41,192 nucleotides of DNA, from assembly GCA_002077045.2 (NCBI GenBank), contig KZ111143.1, forward strand, positions 422,919-464,110, given 5' to 3'. Origin of the DNA: Rachicladosporium sp. CCFEE 5018. Lineage: Eukaryota > Ascomycota > Dothideomycetes > Cladosporiales > Cladosporiaceae. The notes beneath the pieces were generated by a model, which saw nothing but the letters and a program-made list of their open reading frames with translations, searched no databases and was not told where the DNA came from. The translations under genes and the position numbers were made by a program. Each line of letters starts with the position of its first letter. Position 1 is the first letter of the stretch. Below, piece after piece: positions 30,759-41,192 of the stretch.

Positions 30759-31719
30759 ATGGCTGTTCCGGCACACTGCATCTTCTGTTTCGAGACTCTC
30801 GCTGCTACCTTGGAGAAGCGGAAAGCTCTTCCTCTTGCTCAGGTAGAAGATTCATGGACTGAGTATCAGCTCTCCCTTCGCAATGAGGACGTCGAGACCG
30901 AGGCTGGTGCCGAGACGGAGAACGATGATGAGGCACCGAAGCCAGCGGGTAGCTCCCGCCTGTTAAATTATAGCGTAGGCTCGGCGGGCAGCAGTAACTC
31001 GTCGCTGCCCTCGTCGGGGAAGAGCAGCACCACTGCATCGGGGCGAGAGAGTGGGGTTGCTACGCCAGCATCTTCAAAAAGCTCTGGGAGCTCGATCTTC
31101 TCGCTCGGCAAAGGGAAGAAGGAGAAGTATATTGAGGTCCCACTGTTCATTACCTGGGATACTGTCTCTGCTCGATCAGGTCATAAGAGCTTGAGGGGAT
31201 GCATAGGAACGTTCGAGCCCATGGAGCTAGAGAGTGGGCTGCGGAGCTATGCGTTGACGAGGTGAGACCTTGAAGGCTGTCTATATGGAATGGCGAGGTA
31301 CATGTATTGACAGCATGTGCAGTGCCCTCGAAGACCCCCGCCTCCCTCCCATCCCCGCGTCCCTCCTCCCCTCTCTCTCAGCCCACGTTACGCTTCTCAC
31401 AAACTTCTCCTCTCCCTCCCGTGACCCGCTAGCCTGGACGCTTGGACTGCACGGAATCCGTATATCGTTCTATGAACGCTCACGGCGGCTCAGCTCGACG
31501 TATCTGCCAGATGTCGCTCCCGAGCAAGGCTGGGATAAGGAGGAGGCGGTCGTGAGTCTGATGCGGAAAGCTGGGTGGCGGGGGAGGGAGGAAGATTGGA
31601 GAGCGACGTGGGACAAGGGGAGGGGGGAATTGGTGACTTATGAGGGGAAAGTTGTGGGGGTTGCTTATGAGGAGTACAAGGGGTGGAGGGAGTGGGTTGA
31701 GAAGGGAAAGGGTCGGTGA
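30759..31719 (+). CDS. AMMECR1-domain protein
   Basis: Two exons, join(30759..31261, 31323..31719), 299 residues. The first 45 residues start the domain, a low-complexity acidic then Ser-rich insert follows (about 45-120), and the domain resumes with VPLFITWDT and the invariant LRGCIGTF (145-152). Splicing of a 61-nt intron (GTGAGA...CAG) creates SYALTSALEDPRLPPI, the family motif, which unspliced frames break. Later motifs are LGLHGIRISF and SSTYLPDVAPEQGWDKEEAV. The family is conserved in archaea and eukaryotes; the human member is linked to a contiguous-gene syndrome and the molecular role is not settled. The large Ser-rich loop is common in fungal members. Confidence 0.92.
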
Positions 31720-31949
31720 AATGAGTTGTCGCAAAATGCAGGAGGTTTGGACTGATATCACGGAGCCGCCGATCAGATCGAGCCTGGGGAGTACGTTCGT
31801 TCACTCCGACAGCCCATACACTTCAGTTCTCTTTACCGAACTGGCATATCGCAGCACAGGCTGGAAACGGCTGGAACTCATCATACGCCACTCTAAGGTC
31901 TCAGCTGTGGGCTCTACTCTGACAGTCCTTCGTGCCAACAGTTCACACG

Positions 31950-32723
31950 ATGCCTGGCTTCGCTTGGACCCACTTCAGCCCATGTCGAAGATGCACACGT
32001 GGAGGGCCATATGTGTGCACCTGTGAACCAGGGCCGCCGCAAGAGCTTGCCAAGCACACATCGCGCCACTCCCAGCTCACAGCTCAACCGCCATCAAAAT
32101 CGCTTCTCGATCTCCCCGCCGAGCTTCGCAACGAGATGTACGCTTTGGTCCTCTACAAGCCAGTACCAGACCGTGACTGGTGGCAACCCAACCTTGCTTT
32201 TACGTCACGCCAGCTCCGCAACGAGATCCTGCCATTATTCTACTCCCTCACGCACTTCCGCATCGACATCGGCCCAGGCATGACGGTAGATCCACGTCTC
32301 AAGGGAGCACTCGCGGATACCAAGCAAGCAAGGCAATGGGCGCTATCGCTTACAAACGACGACATCAAGGATATGCGCAAAGTCTCTTTGCATACTGATC
32401 TCCGCTACGGGGGAGACTACCTGCAGCCGCTGATGTTCGAGCTTGAAATTACTCGCAGTGGCAAAGTGGTTTGCGGCCGAGTGCCTGACCCGGACGCCAC
32501 GGATCTCGTTGATGGCGATGACGACGATGATGGGGAGACAGAGTGGGATCACGTGGAGATCTACAACGCCGAGCTTCGCCGCGGAATCGATGCGCTGGAG
32601 ATGGCTCTCCAGGGGAAAAACTGGTCCCGGAAGACTTCCCTCAAGGTCTTGGGAGGGTTTAGGAAGTTGAGGGCCAAGGCGGAGACTGAGGATCGCGAGT
32701 ACGATAAGAGGTTTCCGGTCTGA
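31950..32723 (+). CDS. F-box-like fungal protein (LPAELRN motif) with Cys-rich N-terminus
   Basis: 257 residues from ATG 31950. The motif LLDLPAELRNEMYALVLYKP (about residue 52 on) is the F-box-like opening common in many expanded ascomycete families, followed by LAFTSRQLRNEILPLFYS, which is typical of the same group. The rest is a mixed domain with an acidic DDDDDGETEWD loop. The N-terminus carries His8, Cys12, Cys15, Cys23 and Cys25, spaced like a small metal site. True F-box proteins act as SCF ubiquitin ligase adaptors; binding to Skp1 has rarely been shown for this group. No intron is required. Confidence 0.7.
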   Translation: MPGFAWTHFSPCRRCTRGGPYVCTCEPGPPQELAKHTSRHSQLTAQPPSKSLLDLPAELRNEMYALVLYKPVPDRDWWQPNLAFTSRQLRNEILPLFYSLTHFRIDIGPGMTVDPRLKGALADTKQARQWALSLTNDDIKDMRKVSLHTDLRYGGDYLQPLMFELEITRSGKVVCGRVPDPDATDLVDGDDDDDGETEWDHVEIYNAELRRGIDALEMALQGKNWSRKTSLKVLGGFRKLRAKAETEDREYDKRFPV

Positions 32724-33040
32724 CGCACAACGGCTCGGTGGCACGAAGCATGAACATACTGCTGATTGCCAAAGCGTCTACATTGTGGCACCGCATCGGT
32801 GAGCATTGGCTGGTGTACGAGGCTGCCGGCTTCGCGTGTCGCGACAAGGCCTCGTAGCCGCACACGCACTAGATCTCGCGCCGCTTACATCGCGTGCGCC
32901 TTCTCCTTCCCCTTATCTACTCTTTGCTCCTCCACCATACTCCCGTCCGTACTTCCCTGCACCTCTGCAACCCTCTTCCGCATCCTCCGCACAGCCCTCT
33001 CGAAGTACCGCCCATGCCTGAGAACGTGAACGTGAGAGTC
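32724..33040. other. Convergent intergenic region (F-box-like and eIF2A 3' ends)
   Basis: 317 bases between two convergent stops, with pyrimidine-rich tracts near 32890-33000. No gene or repeat recognised. Confidence 0.5.
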
Positions 33041-35204
33041 CTACTCCCTCCACCCCAATCCCTCCAGCTCCTTCCTAACCCCAACCTCACTCCCAATCTT
33101 CAGCACCTGCGTGCCCTCCAGTTTCTCCCCGCCCGCCTGCCGCATTCTCAAATCGTCAATAGCGCGGAGCTTCTTAAGCAAGCTGCGGATTTTCTTTTCA
33201 TTGGGCGTGCCGGCCAGGGGACTCGTGACGCTGAGTTCGGGCGGATCGTCGGCTGGAGGGAGGTGTTGGGGGGTTGCGGAAAGGCCTGGGGGTTTGGCGG
33301 GCGTGGTGGTTATGGGAGCGGGAGTGGGTTTTGGGGTTGTGCGCTGGTCGGAGGGGACACGGGGGTTTTGGTCGTGGGAGGTCTTGCTGCGGCTACGGGG
33401 ACGATCGGAGGGGTGGCGGGAGGGGCTGAGGGAGGGTTGGGTGGCGTGTGAGGCATCACCGTTGCCGTTCGTTGCTGGTGCTGAGGCAAGGCCGGCAGTC
33501 TTGGCTTCGGCGTCTTTAGCCTTCTTGGCTTCGCGCTTCTTCTTGTTCTTCAGCGCGGCTTTGCTGAGATTCTCGTCGCCTTCTGCAGGCACGGCACCAG
33601 GAGTACCATTCGTCGCAGCGGCTGGCTCCACGGTCTCGGCGCCGGGGACCTGTCGCCGTGCGCCGCCGAAACCGTTGACCTTATCTGTCTTGCCTGACAT
33701 CATCTCGCGGATGAAGGCTGCACCACCTTCGTCCTCTCGCTTGAAGGCTAGAGGTGTAGCAGTGCCGCGGGCGCCAGGTGGCCGGTATGCACCCGCTGGC
33801 TTGGAAGGGGTCTTGACCTTACCAAGGAACTCCATAGCTGACGGGTGTGGTGCCGGCGCAGTATGGAGCGGGTTTTCGAGAGGATGCTGCGCTGTCGTCT
33901 GCGGGCGCCAGATGACATGGTATAGCTCGTGCATCTCCTCGTTGTACATCAGACCGCCCTGCACATGCCAAATGCGGATCGCATTGTCGACACGCAGGCG
34001 TGGGCTGGTGGTCGCTGTGAGGATGTGTCGACCGTCTGGACTCCACTCGCAGACGCTGGCATTGCTGGCTTCGATCGTGCACACCTTCTCGTAGTTCTTC
34101 TCTACATCGTAGATGTCCATCTGACCGGCTAAGTTGCCAAAGCCGGCCACCAAGACGAAGCGACCATGAGGAGAGAAGAGGATAGTATTGCGAGGTCCGA
34201 GGCTGAAGCTGTGTTGCGCTACAGCCCGCTGGTTGAAAATTGTGGTCTTCGCAGGCATATACCCATAAACCACACCAAACTCCTTGCCGCTGGGCGACCA
34301 CGTCACATCGTGGATGGGACCCTCCTTGTCCAGCTGGATCCTCGAGTCGAATCCGCCATTGGCACTAAGAATGTACATATTCGTCTCGCCATAGTAGGAC
34401 TTGTTGCTCTTGTCGACCTCCGTCTGCGCCAGCACAATCAAGCTCGTGCCCTGACTGTTCCACTTGAGCTGCACTTTATCGCCCTTGAAGAAGCTCTTTT
34501 GCGACTTGGGCGTCTCAAAGTCCGGCACAGCGAAGACCTTGACCGCAGCCGGCTGACCCTTGCGTTCCGGCACGAACACAGCCACAGAGCTGTTCTGCGC
34601 ACCTGGCGAAAGCGCAAAGTCGGACACGCCCTCCACGCGCAAGTGGTTCCAGACGGTGCTCAGATCGTCGCTCTTGAAGAACTGCACTTCGTTGTTGACG
34701 CATCGCGCGCAGTACTGCTCGTCATGCGTGTACTGCAAGTTCCACCCCGTCTGGCTCTTCTGCACGAATTTGCCAACCACGTCCCGCTCTCCACCCTCGC
34801 CCGCGTTGTCGTCGATAGTACGCCAGATCTTGAGGTTCTTGGTCGCATTGCCGTCTTCGTCCTTGGTCGGTTGCTGCCAGGTGATGATGTAGGTTCCGGC
34901 ATGCGAGAAGCCGATTTGGTAGACATTCTGCGCTGGCAAGGTCGTGATCAGATGGCCGACCGAGGCGTCGACGACAGTCACGGCGTCTGGTGAAGCGTAG
35001 GCGAAGAAGCGGCCATCGGGCGAGTACGTGCAGCAGCGAAGATTACCTTCAGGCCGTACGAAGCCTGGCAGTTGCTCGTAGACCGGCGCAGCGTCGAGCA
35101 CTCCGATGTGCTTGGATGTGCGGACTATCAGAGAGGATTAGTGCGCGCATTGATATTTGTCTGGGCAACGGTCACTTACAAGCAAGCTGCGTTGGTTGCG
35201 CCAT
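33041..35204 (-). CDS. Eukaryotic translation initiation factor 2A (eIF2A)
   Basis: Minus-strand join(33041..35124, 35180..35204), 702 residues. A 25-nt first exon (ATG at 35204) spliced through a 55-nt GTAAGT...TAG intron gives MAQPTQLAFRTSKHIGVLD, in line with the family N-terminus. Residues up to about 430 form the WD-like beta-propeller (TYSPDGRFFAYAS, FKGDKVQLKWNSQGTSLIVL, ILFSPHGRFVLVAGFGNLAG, VCEWSPDGRHILTATTSPRL, NAIRIWHVQG). A Lys- and Ala-rich linker with ALKNKKKREAKKAK follows, then a C-terminal helical segment (EKKIRSLLKKLRAIDDLRMR, GEKLEGTQVLKIGSE). eIF2A is a monomeric factor that can deliver Met-tRNAi independently of eIF2 and is not essential in yeast. Confidence 0.95.
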
Positions 35205-35871
35205 CTCAATGATTTTCTCGGTATGCGTTTGTGTGGTAGTACTGTACTGTCGGTCAAGGATCAGGCCAGGCAATGTTGGCCGCAGGAGAGTCGCTCGGAG
35301 GAGTCAGATAATCAAATCGACCCTGTTGGATAGGAATTGGCAGCGAATGCGGTCAGCACTGGAAACGCGAAGAGGCGGTCGTGTCAGAGCTGAGAGGGAG
35401 AGACGGATTCACAGTCAACAGATCGACTTGAAATTCGCGCCTGCCACGTCAATTCTGCGGGCGCTCCCGTGGCGTCACATGCAGGGCAAATCTGTGTAGG
35501 CACGGAATACATGAAGAGATGGAAAGACATGAGCGCGTAGAGACGAGGAGATGGAGCTTATTGGGCTTTGCATTTAACTCGTACGCATGCCGATGCGACC
35601 GCAATTACCCCCCGTTAGCAGAGTACGCATTGTACACCAGCTGCTATGTCTGGTGGCGATGCTCTATGGTAGCCTCTGTGCTGGCTGGCATCGAGTGCTA
35701 GACCGGATCATCTCATCGTCGAGAATCGTGTTGAGGTGGTCCGACCGTTGCCGTGGCGAAGGGACCTTGCTGCGTCTCGTCTCGGACCGAACACGATACT
35801 CGCGTCGACCTAGTCGTGGCATCACTCACTGCGCACGAAGTTCTCCTCACCGTCTGACCTTACGTCAACGA
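35205..35871. other. Intergenic region between eIF2A promoter and ClpP 3' end
   Basis: 667 bases. The part next to 35204 must hold the eIF2A promoter. Short open frames here match nothing I recognise, and no repeat was seen. Confidence 0.5.
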
Positions 35872-36731
35872 TCACCTCTCCTCCTTCACGTCATCCCTCC
35901 TCCCCAACACCTTATCAATAATCCCCCACTCCAACGCCTCCTCAGCACTCATGAAGAAGTCCCTCTCCATTACCCTTCCAATTTCCTCCAAACTCTTCTC
36001 AACCGTCAAATGCCTCTGGTAAATCTTATTCAACTGCTCCCTCACCCTGAGTATCTCCTTCGCATGTATCGCAATATCCGTCGCCTGCCCAGAGTACCCG
36101 CCACTAACCTGATGCACCATAATTCTGCTATGTGGCAAGCAGTATCGTTGCCCTTTCTCGCCGCCGCAGAGTAGTAGACTGCCCATTGAAGCGGCTTGGC
36201 CGAGGCATATTGTCGTCACGGGCGATTGGATGTACTGGATTGTATCGTAGATCGCCAGACCGGCTGTGACGCTGCCTCCGGGGGAGTTTATGTAGAGGTT
36301 TATGGGTTTGTTGGGGGCTTCGGATTCGAGGAAGAGGAGCTGGGCTACAATGCTGGCGGAGGTCACTTCTTCGACTTCACCGTTGAGGCAGATGATGCGT
36401 TCTTTCAGCAGGCGGGAGAAGATGTCGGCTGGGGAGTTCAAAGGATCAGTTCTGAGCGCTTCGAATCGTCATCTACTTGGGTCTTACATGTGTGCCAGCC
36501 ACCTCCCTAGTCGGTCAGCATGCTGCTGTATGTGTACACTGGAACGAGACATACCACTGTCTCCGTTACGTAGGGCATCGGCAGCGCCGAACTGGGCGGC
36601 TTCGGCTGGGTGCCATTGTGCACGCCTGGCAGACCTGTGAAGCCGGTGAAGCTTCTACAAACTGCAGGCAGTGTTGTTCGAGATGATACTGAGCGGAACA
36701 CCCGTAGGCTCGAACGTGCCAAAGGCTTCAT
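35872..36731 (-). CDS. Mitochondrial ClpP protease subunit
   Basis: Three exons on the minus strand, join(35872..36428, 36488..36506, 36555..36731), 250 residues. A basic, hydroxylated N-terminus (MKPLARSSLRVFRSVSSRTT) is a mitochondrial targeting sequence. The ClpP body starts PMPYVTETV-GGGWHTSDIFSRLLKER; the GGGWH part comes from a 19-nt middle exon between introns of 48 and 59 nt. The catalytic triad is visible: Ser146 in GQAASMGSLL, His171 in RIMVHQ and Asp222 in MERDFF. INSPGGSVTAGLAIYDT forms the oxyanion-hole strand. ClpP assembles as a tetradecamer with the ClpX unfoldase in the matrix. Budding yeast lacks ClpP but many filamentous fungi keep it. Confidence 0.95.
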
Positions 36732-36932
36732 GATGGTGTATGCGGATGGTGGAGTGATATGAGTTGGAGTCGAGTGAGGTGCAATTACCCGATTGGGTAC
36801 ACTCCCGCCATAAGTTGCAACACCCCCTCCTCTTGCACCCGTCTCGCACCAATATGTACACGACAATTCTCAAGAAAGCACTTCGTTGGCGCGTACAGAT
36901 TTCCTCTGGATTGCGTCCCAGACGATGCGCAG
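36732..36932. promoter_or_regulatory. Bidirectional promoter between clpP and a mitochondrial-like gene
   Basis: Only 201 bases separate the ClpP start (36731, leftward) from the likely start of the next gene (36933, rightward). Both products have mitochondrial-type N-termini, so a shared promoter is plausible. No defined motif was identified. Confidence 0.45.
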
Positions 36933-37975
36933 ATGCTCATGCGCAGACAGGACGACGCCGTACTTCGCGCCCTCACGCATCAGCTGAACAGTCTCAGACG
37001 CATCGCAACGACAGCGTGTCGACCACATGACGAAGCCCCCGGGAGCACTGCCGCAAAACCGCCAGTAGATGGCAAAGCTGAACTTCTGAGACGTCGGAAC
37101 TATGGCAACCCACCGCTGCCCATTTCGCCATTGCTTGTCGGCGACAAGCCACGCGCAAACCGCAAGCCGAAAGCATCACGAGAGCAGCAGAAGCCAGAGG
37201 ACTTGACAGAATTCCAACAGGCCCTCGCCTTGAATCCATACGGTAAGCGTGTCAATCTTTTTGCGTCAATACCTCTCTTCGCTTTCTTATGCCTCCTGTA
37301 GCTCTCGCCCTCGCCTCCCCGGTCCGCCACTGCACTCTCACCTCGGCCAAACTTCCCAAGCACTTCCTCCTCCCTTTCAGCACATCTCTCATTCCCCCGT
37401 CTGGCAGCCCGTCGGAGAAATCCAAAGCATCTCTTCAGTCAGGCCATCACTCCTCCCTTTCAGACGCCCTCCCAGCGACGTCTTACGTCCTCAATGACGC
37501 TTCCGTCATCGCTCATCTGTCTAAGAAATCACATTGGCGAACGCTGGTTACGGAAAGGATGAAACAGCATTTCGCGCCTACCGTACAGAAGAACGCTAAG
37601 ACGATCAATGTCAAGGACTTCTGGAGCTGGAATGCGGATGCAACGCAAATCAGGGAGCGGTTGGAGAGAGACGTGCTGAACGCTGTGATGGAGGCTACGG
37701 AGTATGAGAGTGGACGACTAGTGAGCGACGGCGATGTAGAGGCGGCTTGTGTGATCCTGCCGTGTGACTTCCGAGGGTTCGCGGGAAACGTGGCGGATTT
37801 CATGGGAGCGGGTGCGATGACACATCGCTTACCTGGACCACCTGCGGGGACGACAGCGTCCGACATCCCTATGTCGAGGCGACTTGATCTCGAGAAAGCG
37901 ATCGGACTGTTGAAGCATGACTTAACTACTAAGGTACAGCTGGCATTTGATCGGCTCGCGGCACACACGACATGA
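36933..37975 (+). CDS. Fungal protein of unknown function, probably mitochondrial
   Basis: Two exons, join(36933..37242, 37302..37975), 327 residues. The 59-nt intron (GTAAGC...TAG) joins EFQQALALNPY to ALALASPVRHCTLTSAKLP, giving a continuous NPYALALASPVR block that I associate with a conserved ascomycete family seen in mitochondrial proteins. The N-terminus (MLMRRQDDAVLRALTHQLNS) is basic and amphipathic. The second half holds KTINVKDFWSWNADATQI and a helical C-terminus without membrane segments. An in-frame ATG at 36759 would lengthen it but lies 28 bases from the ClpP start, so 36933 is preferred. Function not recognised. Confidence 0.75.
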
Positions 37976-38095
37976 AGCTCATCCAACACGCGATGACGAT
38001 GAGTGGAGCCTTCGCATACAATACATGAGTGGACCACTTCCTACACGTACACGAGCTGGGATCAACTCCCCGTCCGTTCTCTTGACCTCTAGTGT

Positions 38096-39894
38096 CTACC
38101 CAGTGACCTGGGATTCGCCGGAAGTCTTCTCCACAACATCCCCACTCTCTCGCCCCCCTGCGACTCTCCGTCGAATCCTCACAACAGTTTTCTCACTCCC
38201 GATACTTGCTCCTGCGATCTGAATGAACTTCGCCTTCTCCTTGAGCGGCTCGAACTCCCATGTCAGCACCATGTATCCAAGCATAAGCTTGAGCGTGTTC
38301 ACTGCAAAGAAGCGTCCAGGACAGACGTGTCGACCCATGCCGAAGGAGAGGTGGGATTCGGAGACCTGGACAGCTGTTGGTGGCTTCGAGGCTTCAACCT
38401 CAAGCTCAGATGACGCCGTGGAAGGCACGAAGCGAAACGGCTGATAATCATCCGCCGACTTGCCACGAGAACGTTGCATCTGCCGCACTGATACGCCGAC
38501 ATGACTTCCCTGTGGCAAGAAAGTGCCGGAAGGCGTAGTGATCCCAGAAGGTGAGAGCACCTCTCTCATCAGCCCGGTGTCGCTCATGGGCTCATACCGC
38601 ATCGTCTCTCTGATGAGCGAGTCGTGCGCGTGCATTTTGCGCGTCGCAGTTGGATCTTGTGCGAGCGTTGGCAATATCTCTGTGGCTTCGCCTCGAAGGG
38701 TGGCGAGAATATCTGCTGCGTCGGATGAGGACAGCAGGGTCAGTAGGGTGGTGGAGAGAGTGAGATAGAGTGTTGCGATTGCTAGTGCAGGTGTCAGTAC
38801 ACAAAGCCACAAAGCTCAGGAAGAGGATCCATACTGAAGAGATTGAGCAAAAGCAGCTTGTGCGCGAGAATTTTCGGATCGAACTCCGCCGGATCACCCT
38901 TCGCAGCCGCAGACTCGATAATCCACTGCATCAGATCGTTCTCTCTCTCCTGCAATGCCTCTTTCTCATACCTCGCGTCCCTCAGCGCGGCAACCCTACA
39001 CTCGACCTCCGGATAGAACAGCCTCGCAGCCCGCCATCGAGAGTAAAACACCGGCCACTTCAGCACCCCAAACGCCAGCGACGACAGCGTCGGTGGCACA
39101 AATGCCTGCACGAACAGCGCCGTGAAGCCGTTGATCGTGATGTAGGCGCTCACTGCTTTTCTGTACTGCTCGGATCGACAGAGCGGGGCGCCGACGACGA
39201 GGCGGCTTGCGACGTCTAGCACCGAACTCTCGACGATTTTCATTAGCTTGATGTCTTGCCAGTCTGACCCTTTCTCGGGATCGCCGAAATGCGCATCGAA
39301 GCTATGCTTGACTTCTTCGAACATCTCCATTGTACAGGCTGGGATCTGCCGTGTGAGATCCCGGGTGATGACGGAGAAGTCGTGGACGGATTCGAGGGTT
39401 GGCCCAGGTCCAAGGTGCGCGAGGCCCATTACATCGTCTTGGGTTTTATTGACACTCAAGACATGCTCGGGTTGCGATATGAGCCACGTAGCTTCTGAAG
39501 GAGGAAGGATGGTCAACGGCCAGAGGAGGTTGGGGAGGGTGAAGGGTTTGTTGGTAGAGGTATACTGGCAATGCTTTAGCTGCGATCGTCCGAGAGGACA
39601 TACCAGAGCGCTCACTCTCTCCCACGCCACTTCGAGATGCTCACGGTCTCTGGCAAGACTTGCGATAGTAGCTCGCAGCTTGGGAAAGACCTTGTATCTC
39701 TCGACTCCGGCCCAGGGAATCTGATCAGGTGCTGTTCTAATACGCTGGACCTGGAGTGCAACGAAGGTGATGATCAGACCGCCCGTAGCAGCGACCGTAC
39801 CCGCGAGAGCATACCCGACCACTCGCAATGTCGTCCATGCGAGTGGTCCGACGAAAGGCACGATAGTCTGATAGGTCTGGGTAGAGTCCAACAT
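38096..39894 (-). CDS. Cytochrome P450 monooxygenase
   Basis: Minus-strand join(38096..38781, 38835..39894), 581 residues. An N-terminal membrane anchor lies in the first 50 residues (VVGYALAGTVAATGGLIITF). The 53-nt intron (38782-38834; GTATGG, branch CTGAC, TAG) restores LLLLNLFTIATLYLTLSTTL of helix I. Helix K shows ETMR (ExxR) and the heme loop is FGMGRHVCPGRFFA with the cysteine ligand. The heme loop resembles that of fungal P450s in terpenoid and other secondary metabolism, but no cluster genes are next to it, so the substrate is unknown. A second 39-nt GTATGT...CCAG segment (39565-39603) may be a further intron; it keeps frame either way and its removal would give 568 residues. Confidence 0.9.
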
Positions 39895-40389
39895 GATCAA
39901 TAGCACGAACAGTGATACGGAAGAGGGAAGATGTCTAGCAGGAAAATCAAGCCAGATATATCATTACCTCTGCATCGCCCAGCTTCAAGCACATGCCATG
40001 CTCCCTACCATGTAACACATTGGTGTGAGTCAACAATATAGGTGCCTGCCAGGTGCATGAGGTGAAGTGCAGCATTCATGGAGTACGACCGCGCTAGCCC
40101 AGCTAAGCGAGCGGCCCTTATGTCCTAATGCGGTCGAGGGCAAGCCGTCTGTGCCCGAAGGATTCTCGGTCTACGTCGATGTGTGACAAGTAGCGAACCG
40201 CAAATGACCAGCCTTTAGGGACCCATGGAAGGTCCCATGTGTTATCTGTGACGGGCGTGTGTCTGGTGCAATCCGTGGCAGAGGTGCAGCGTCGATGACC
40301 TGTGTTGTCCAAGCTGTGAGCCTCAGGCCAACACAACTTCACTCTCGCCGATGTCCAGACCATGGCAGCGCTTCGATCCATGGATCCCC
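39895..40389. promoter_or_regulatory. Intergenic region between P450 promoter and Ubp8-like 3' end
   Basis: 495 bases containing the P450 promoter, with a slightly AT-rich stretch near 39940-39970. No gene, tRNA or repeat recognised. Confidence 0.5.
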
Positions 40390-41192
40390 TCATAAGCTCT
40401 CCACAACGTAAAACAGCATATACGCCTCCGCGCCCATCACCTCCCTCTCATCAACCCTCACAACCATACTATCATCAAACCGGAACCACTCCTCCTCTTG
40501 CTTACAGTAGCAAACATAATGCCCATTGTCTATCTTACCCTTATGCACCACAACCGAGCTGAGTACATACACCGGCTCCGTACCCTTCACGCCCTCCGGC
40601 CCGCCGTCCTCAGCCTTCTGATCGCCAGGAGGAGGCGGCTTAGGAGCTTTGGGCTGCGCGGTGTAGGGCTCCAAATTGAGAGTGAAGGGAAAGCGAATCT
40701 TCGTATCGACTTTGCTGCTTGTAGCTAGGGACTTGGAGTGGGAGAAGCGTTTGAGATGGACAGGTAGGACGGGTGGCAGGGTGGAAATCTTGAGGCGCTT
40801 CTCGGCTTCTTGGGCTTTGTCGCATTTCCGGCATTGGTAGCTGTCGCTGCTGAGCGTCTCGGGGGCTGTGAAGCGGTCTAAGCATTCCGTGAGCTCCATG
40901 GGAAGCGCCTCTTTGACTGTCGTCGAGCCGTTGATCATGGAGAGTTTCTTCTTCTTAACTGCCACCGCAGCATTCCGAATGTCGAGACTGAGGTCCGTGA
41001 ACGGGTCGTAGGTCGTCGTCGTGTTCTTGCAAGAGCTGCACGTCACCGTCGACTTCAGCACGCCGCCGAAAGTCTGGTGCACAATGCAATCGCACGTATC
41101 CGAGCCTTTCCGCTTCGCCACCGAGCTCGACGTAGCCTCCTCATCCTCATCCCCAGTATTCGCAGTATGCAGACTGTTCAATATGAACCCCA
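40390..41192 (-). CDS. Ubiquitin carboxyl-terminal hydrolase, Ubp8-like, 3' part (cut by window end)
   Basis: The minus-strand frame is open to the window edge, so the N-terminal part, including the catalytic Cys box, is missing. The segment CDCIVHQTFGGVLKSTVTC followed by CSSCKN and DPFTDLSLDI is characteristic of the Ubp8/USP22 group, and CxxC pairs (CSSC, CRKC) form the finger zinc site. The His box is present near the C-terminus (SSVVVHKGKIDNGHYVCYC) with the following EWFRFDDSMV. Ubp8 removes ubiquitin from histone H2B as part of SAGA; membership is inferred from motif order. A Pro/Gly/Asp-rich insertion precedes the His box. Confidence 0.88.
   Translation of the reverse strand, partial: GFILNSLHTANTGDEDEEATSSSVAKRKGSDTCDCIVHQTFGGVLKSTVTCSSCKNTTTTYDPFTDLSLDIRNAAVAVKKKKLSMINGSTTVKEALPMELTECLDRFTAPETLSSDSYQCRKCDKAQEAEKRLKISTLPPVLPVHLKRFSHSKSLATSSKVDTKIRFPFTLNLEPYTAQPKAPKPPPPGDQKAEDGGPEGVKGTEPVYVLSSVVVHKGKIDNGHYVCYCKQEEEWFRFDDSMVVRVDEREVMGAEAYMLFYVVESL

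Noticed and set aside
38096..39894. Secondary-metabolite cluster around the P450
   Set aside because: Its neighbours are a mitochondrial-like protein and a Ubp8-like deubiquitinase; no synthase, transporter or cluster regulator is visible in the window.

Overview
The window looks like a filamentous ascomycete nuclear scaffold. Reasons: introns of about 50-60 nt with GTRNGT donors and CTRAC/CTGAC branch points, a HET-domain gene, WSC and GH16 wall proteins, a Vts1-type SAM protein, a pericentrin-type spindle-pole protein, and moderately GC-rich DNA without operons. A Dothideomycete (Capnodiales-like black yeast or relative) is my guess; nothing seen proves it.

Three contigs are joined by two runs of exactly 100 N (10697-10796 and 28672-28771). 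Contig 1 (1-10696) and the right part of contig 2 (17990-28671) carry the same genes in the same order: VTS1 3' end (+), GH16 glucanase (+), pericentrin/Pcp1-like protein (-), Ecdysoneless/SGT1-family protein (+) and the 5' part of a WSC-domain gene (+). The arms differ by a few percent, mostly substitutions that keep every reading frame open. The last 513 bases of contig 1 (10184-10696) are, by eye, identical to the first 513 of contig 3 (28772-29284); the end of contig 2 shows three differences from both. The simplest reading is two haplotypes or homeologs of one locus laid end to end by scaffolding, with contig 1 really continuing into contig 3. A true 10.7-kb tandem duplication is the alternative.

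The left part of contig 2 (10797-16354) is single copy: a HET-domain pseudogene with two in-frame stops and a frameshift, a short two-exon NIF3/YqfO-like gene, an unknown protein that overlaps it tail to tail, and a class I methyltransferase. Complete VTS1 follows (16355-18332).

Contig 3 (28772-41192) has the complete WSC gene, then AMMECR1, an F-box-like protein, eIF2A, mitochondrial ClpP, a mitochondrial-looking unknown protein, a cytochrome P450 and the C-terminal part of a Ubp8-like deubiquitinase. ClpP and the unknown protein are head to head. All except the WSC 5' part are seen once.

Gene models were rebuilt from splice signals: last exons for VTS1 and the pericentrin-like gene, a short first exon for eIF2A, a 19-nt middle exon for ClpP and a 24-nt last exon for WSC. 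These exons are inferred from frame, splice signals and family motifs, without transcript data.
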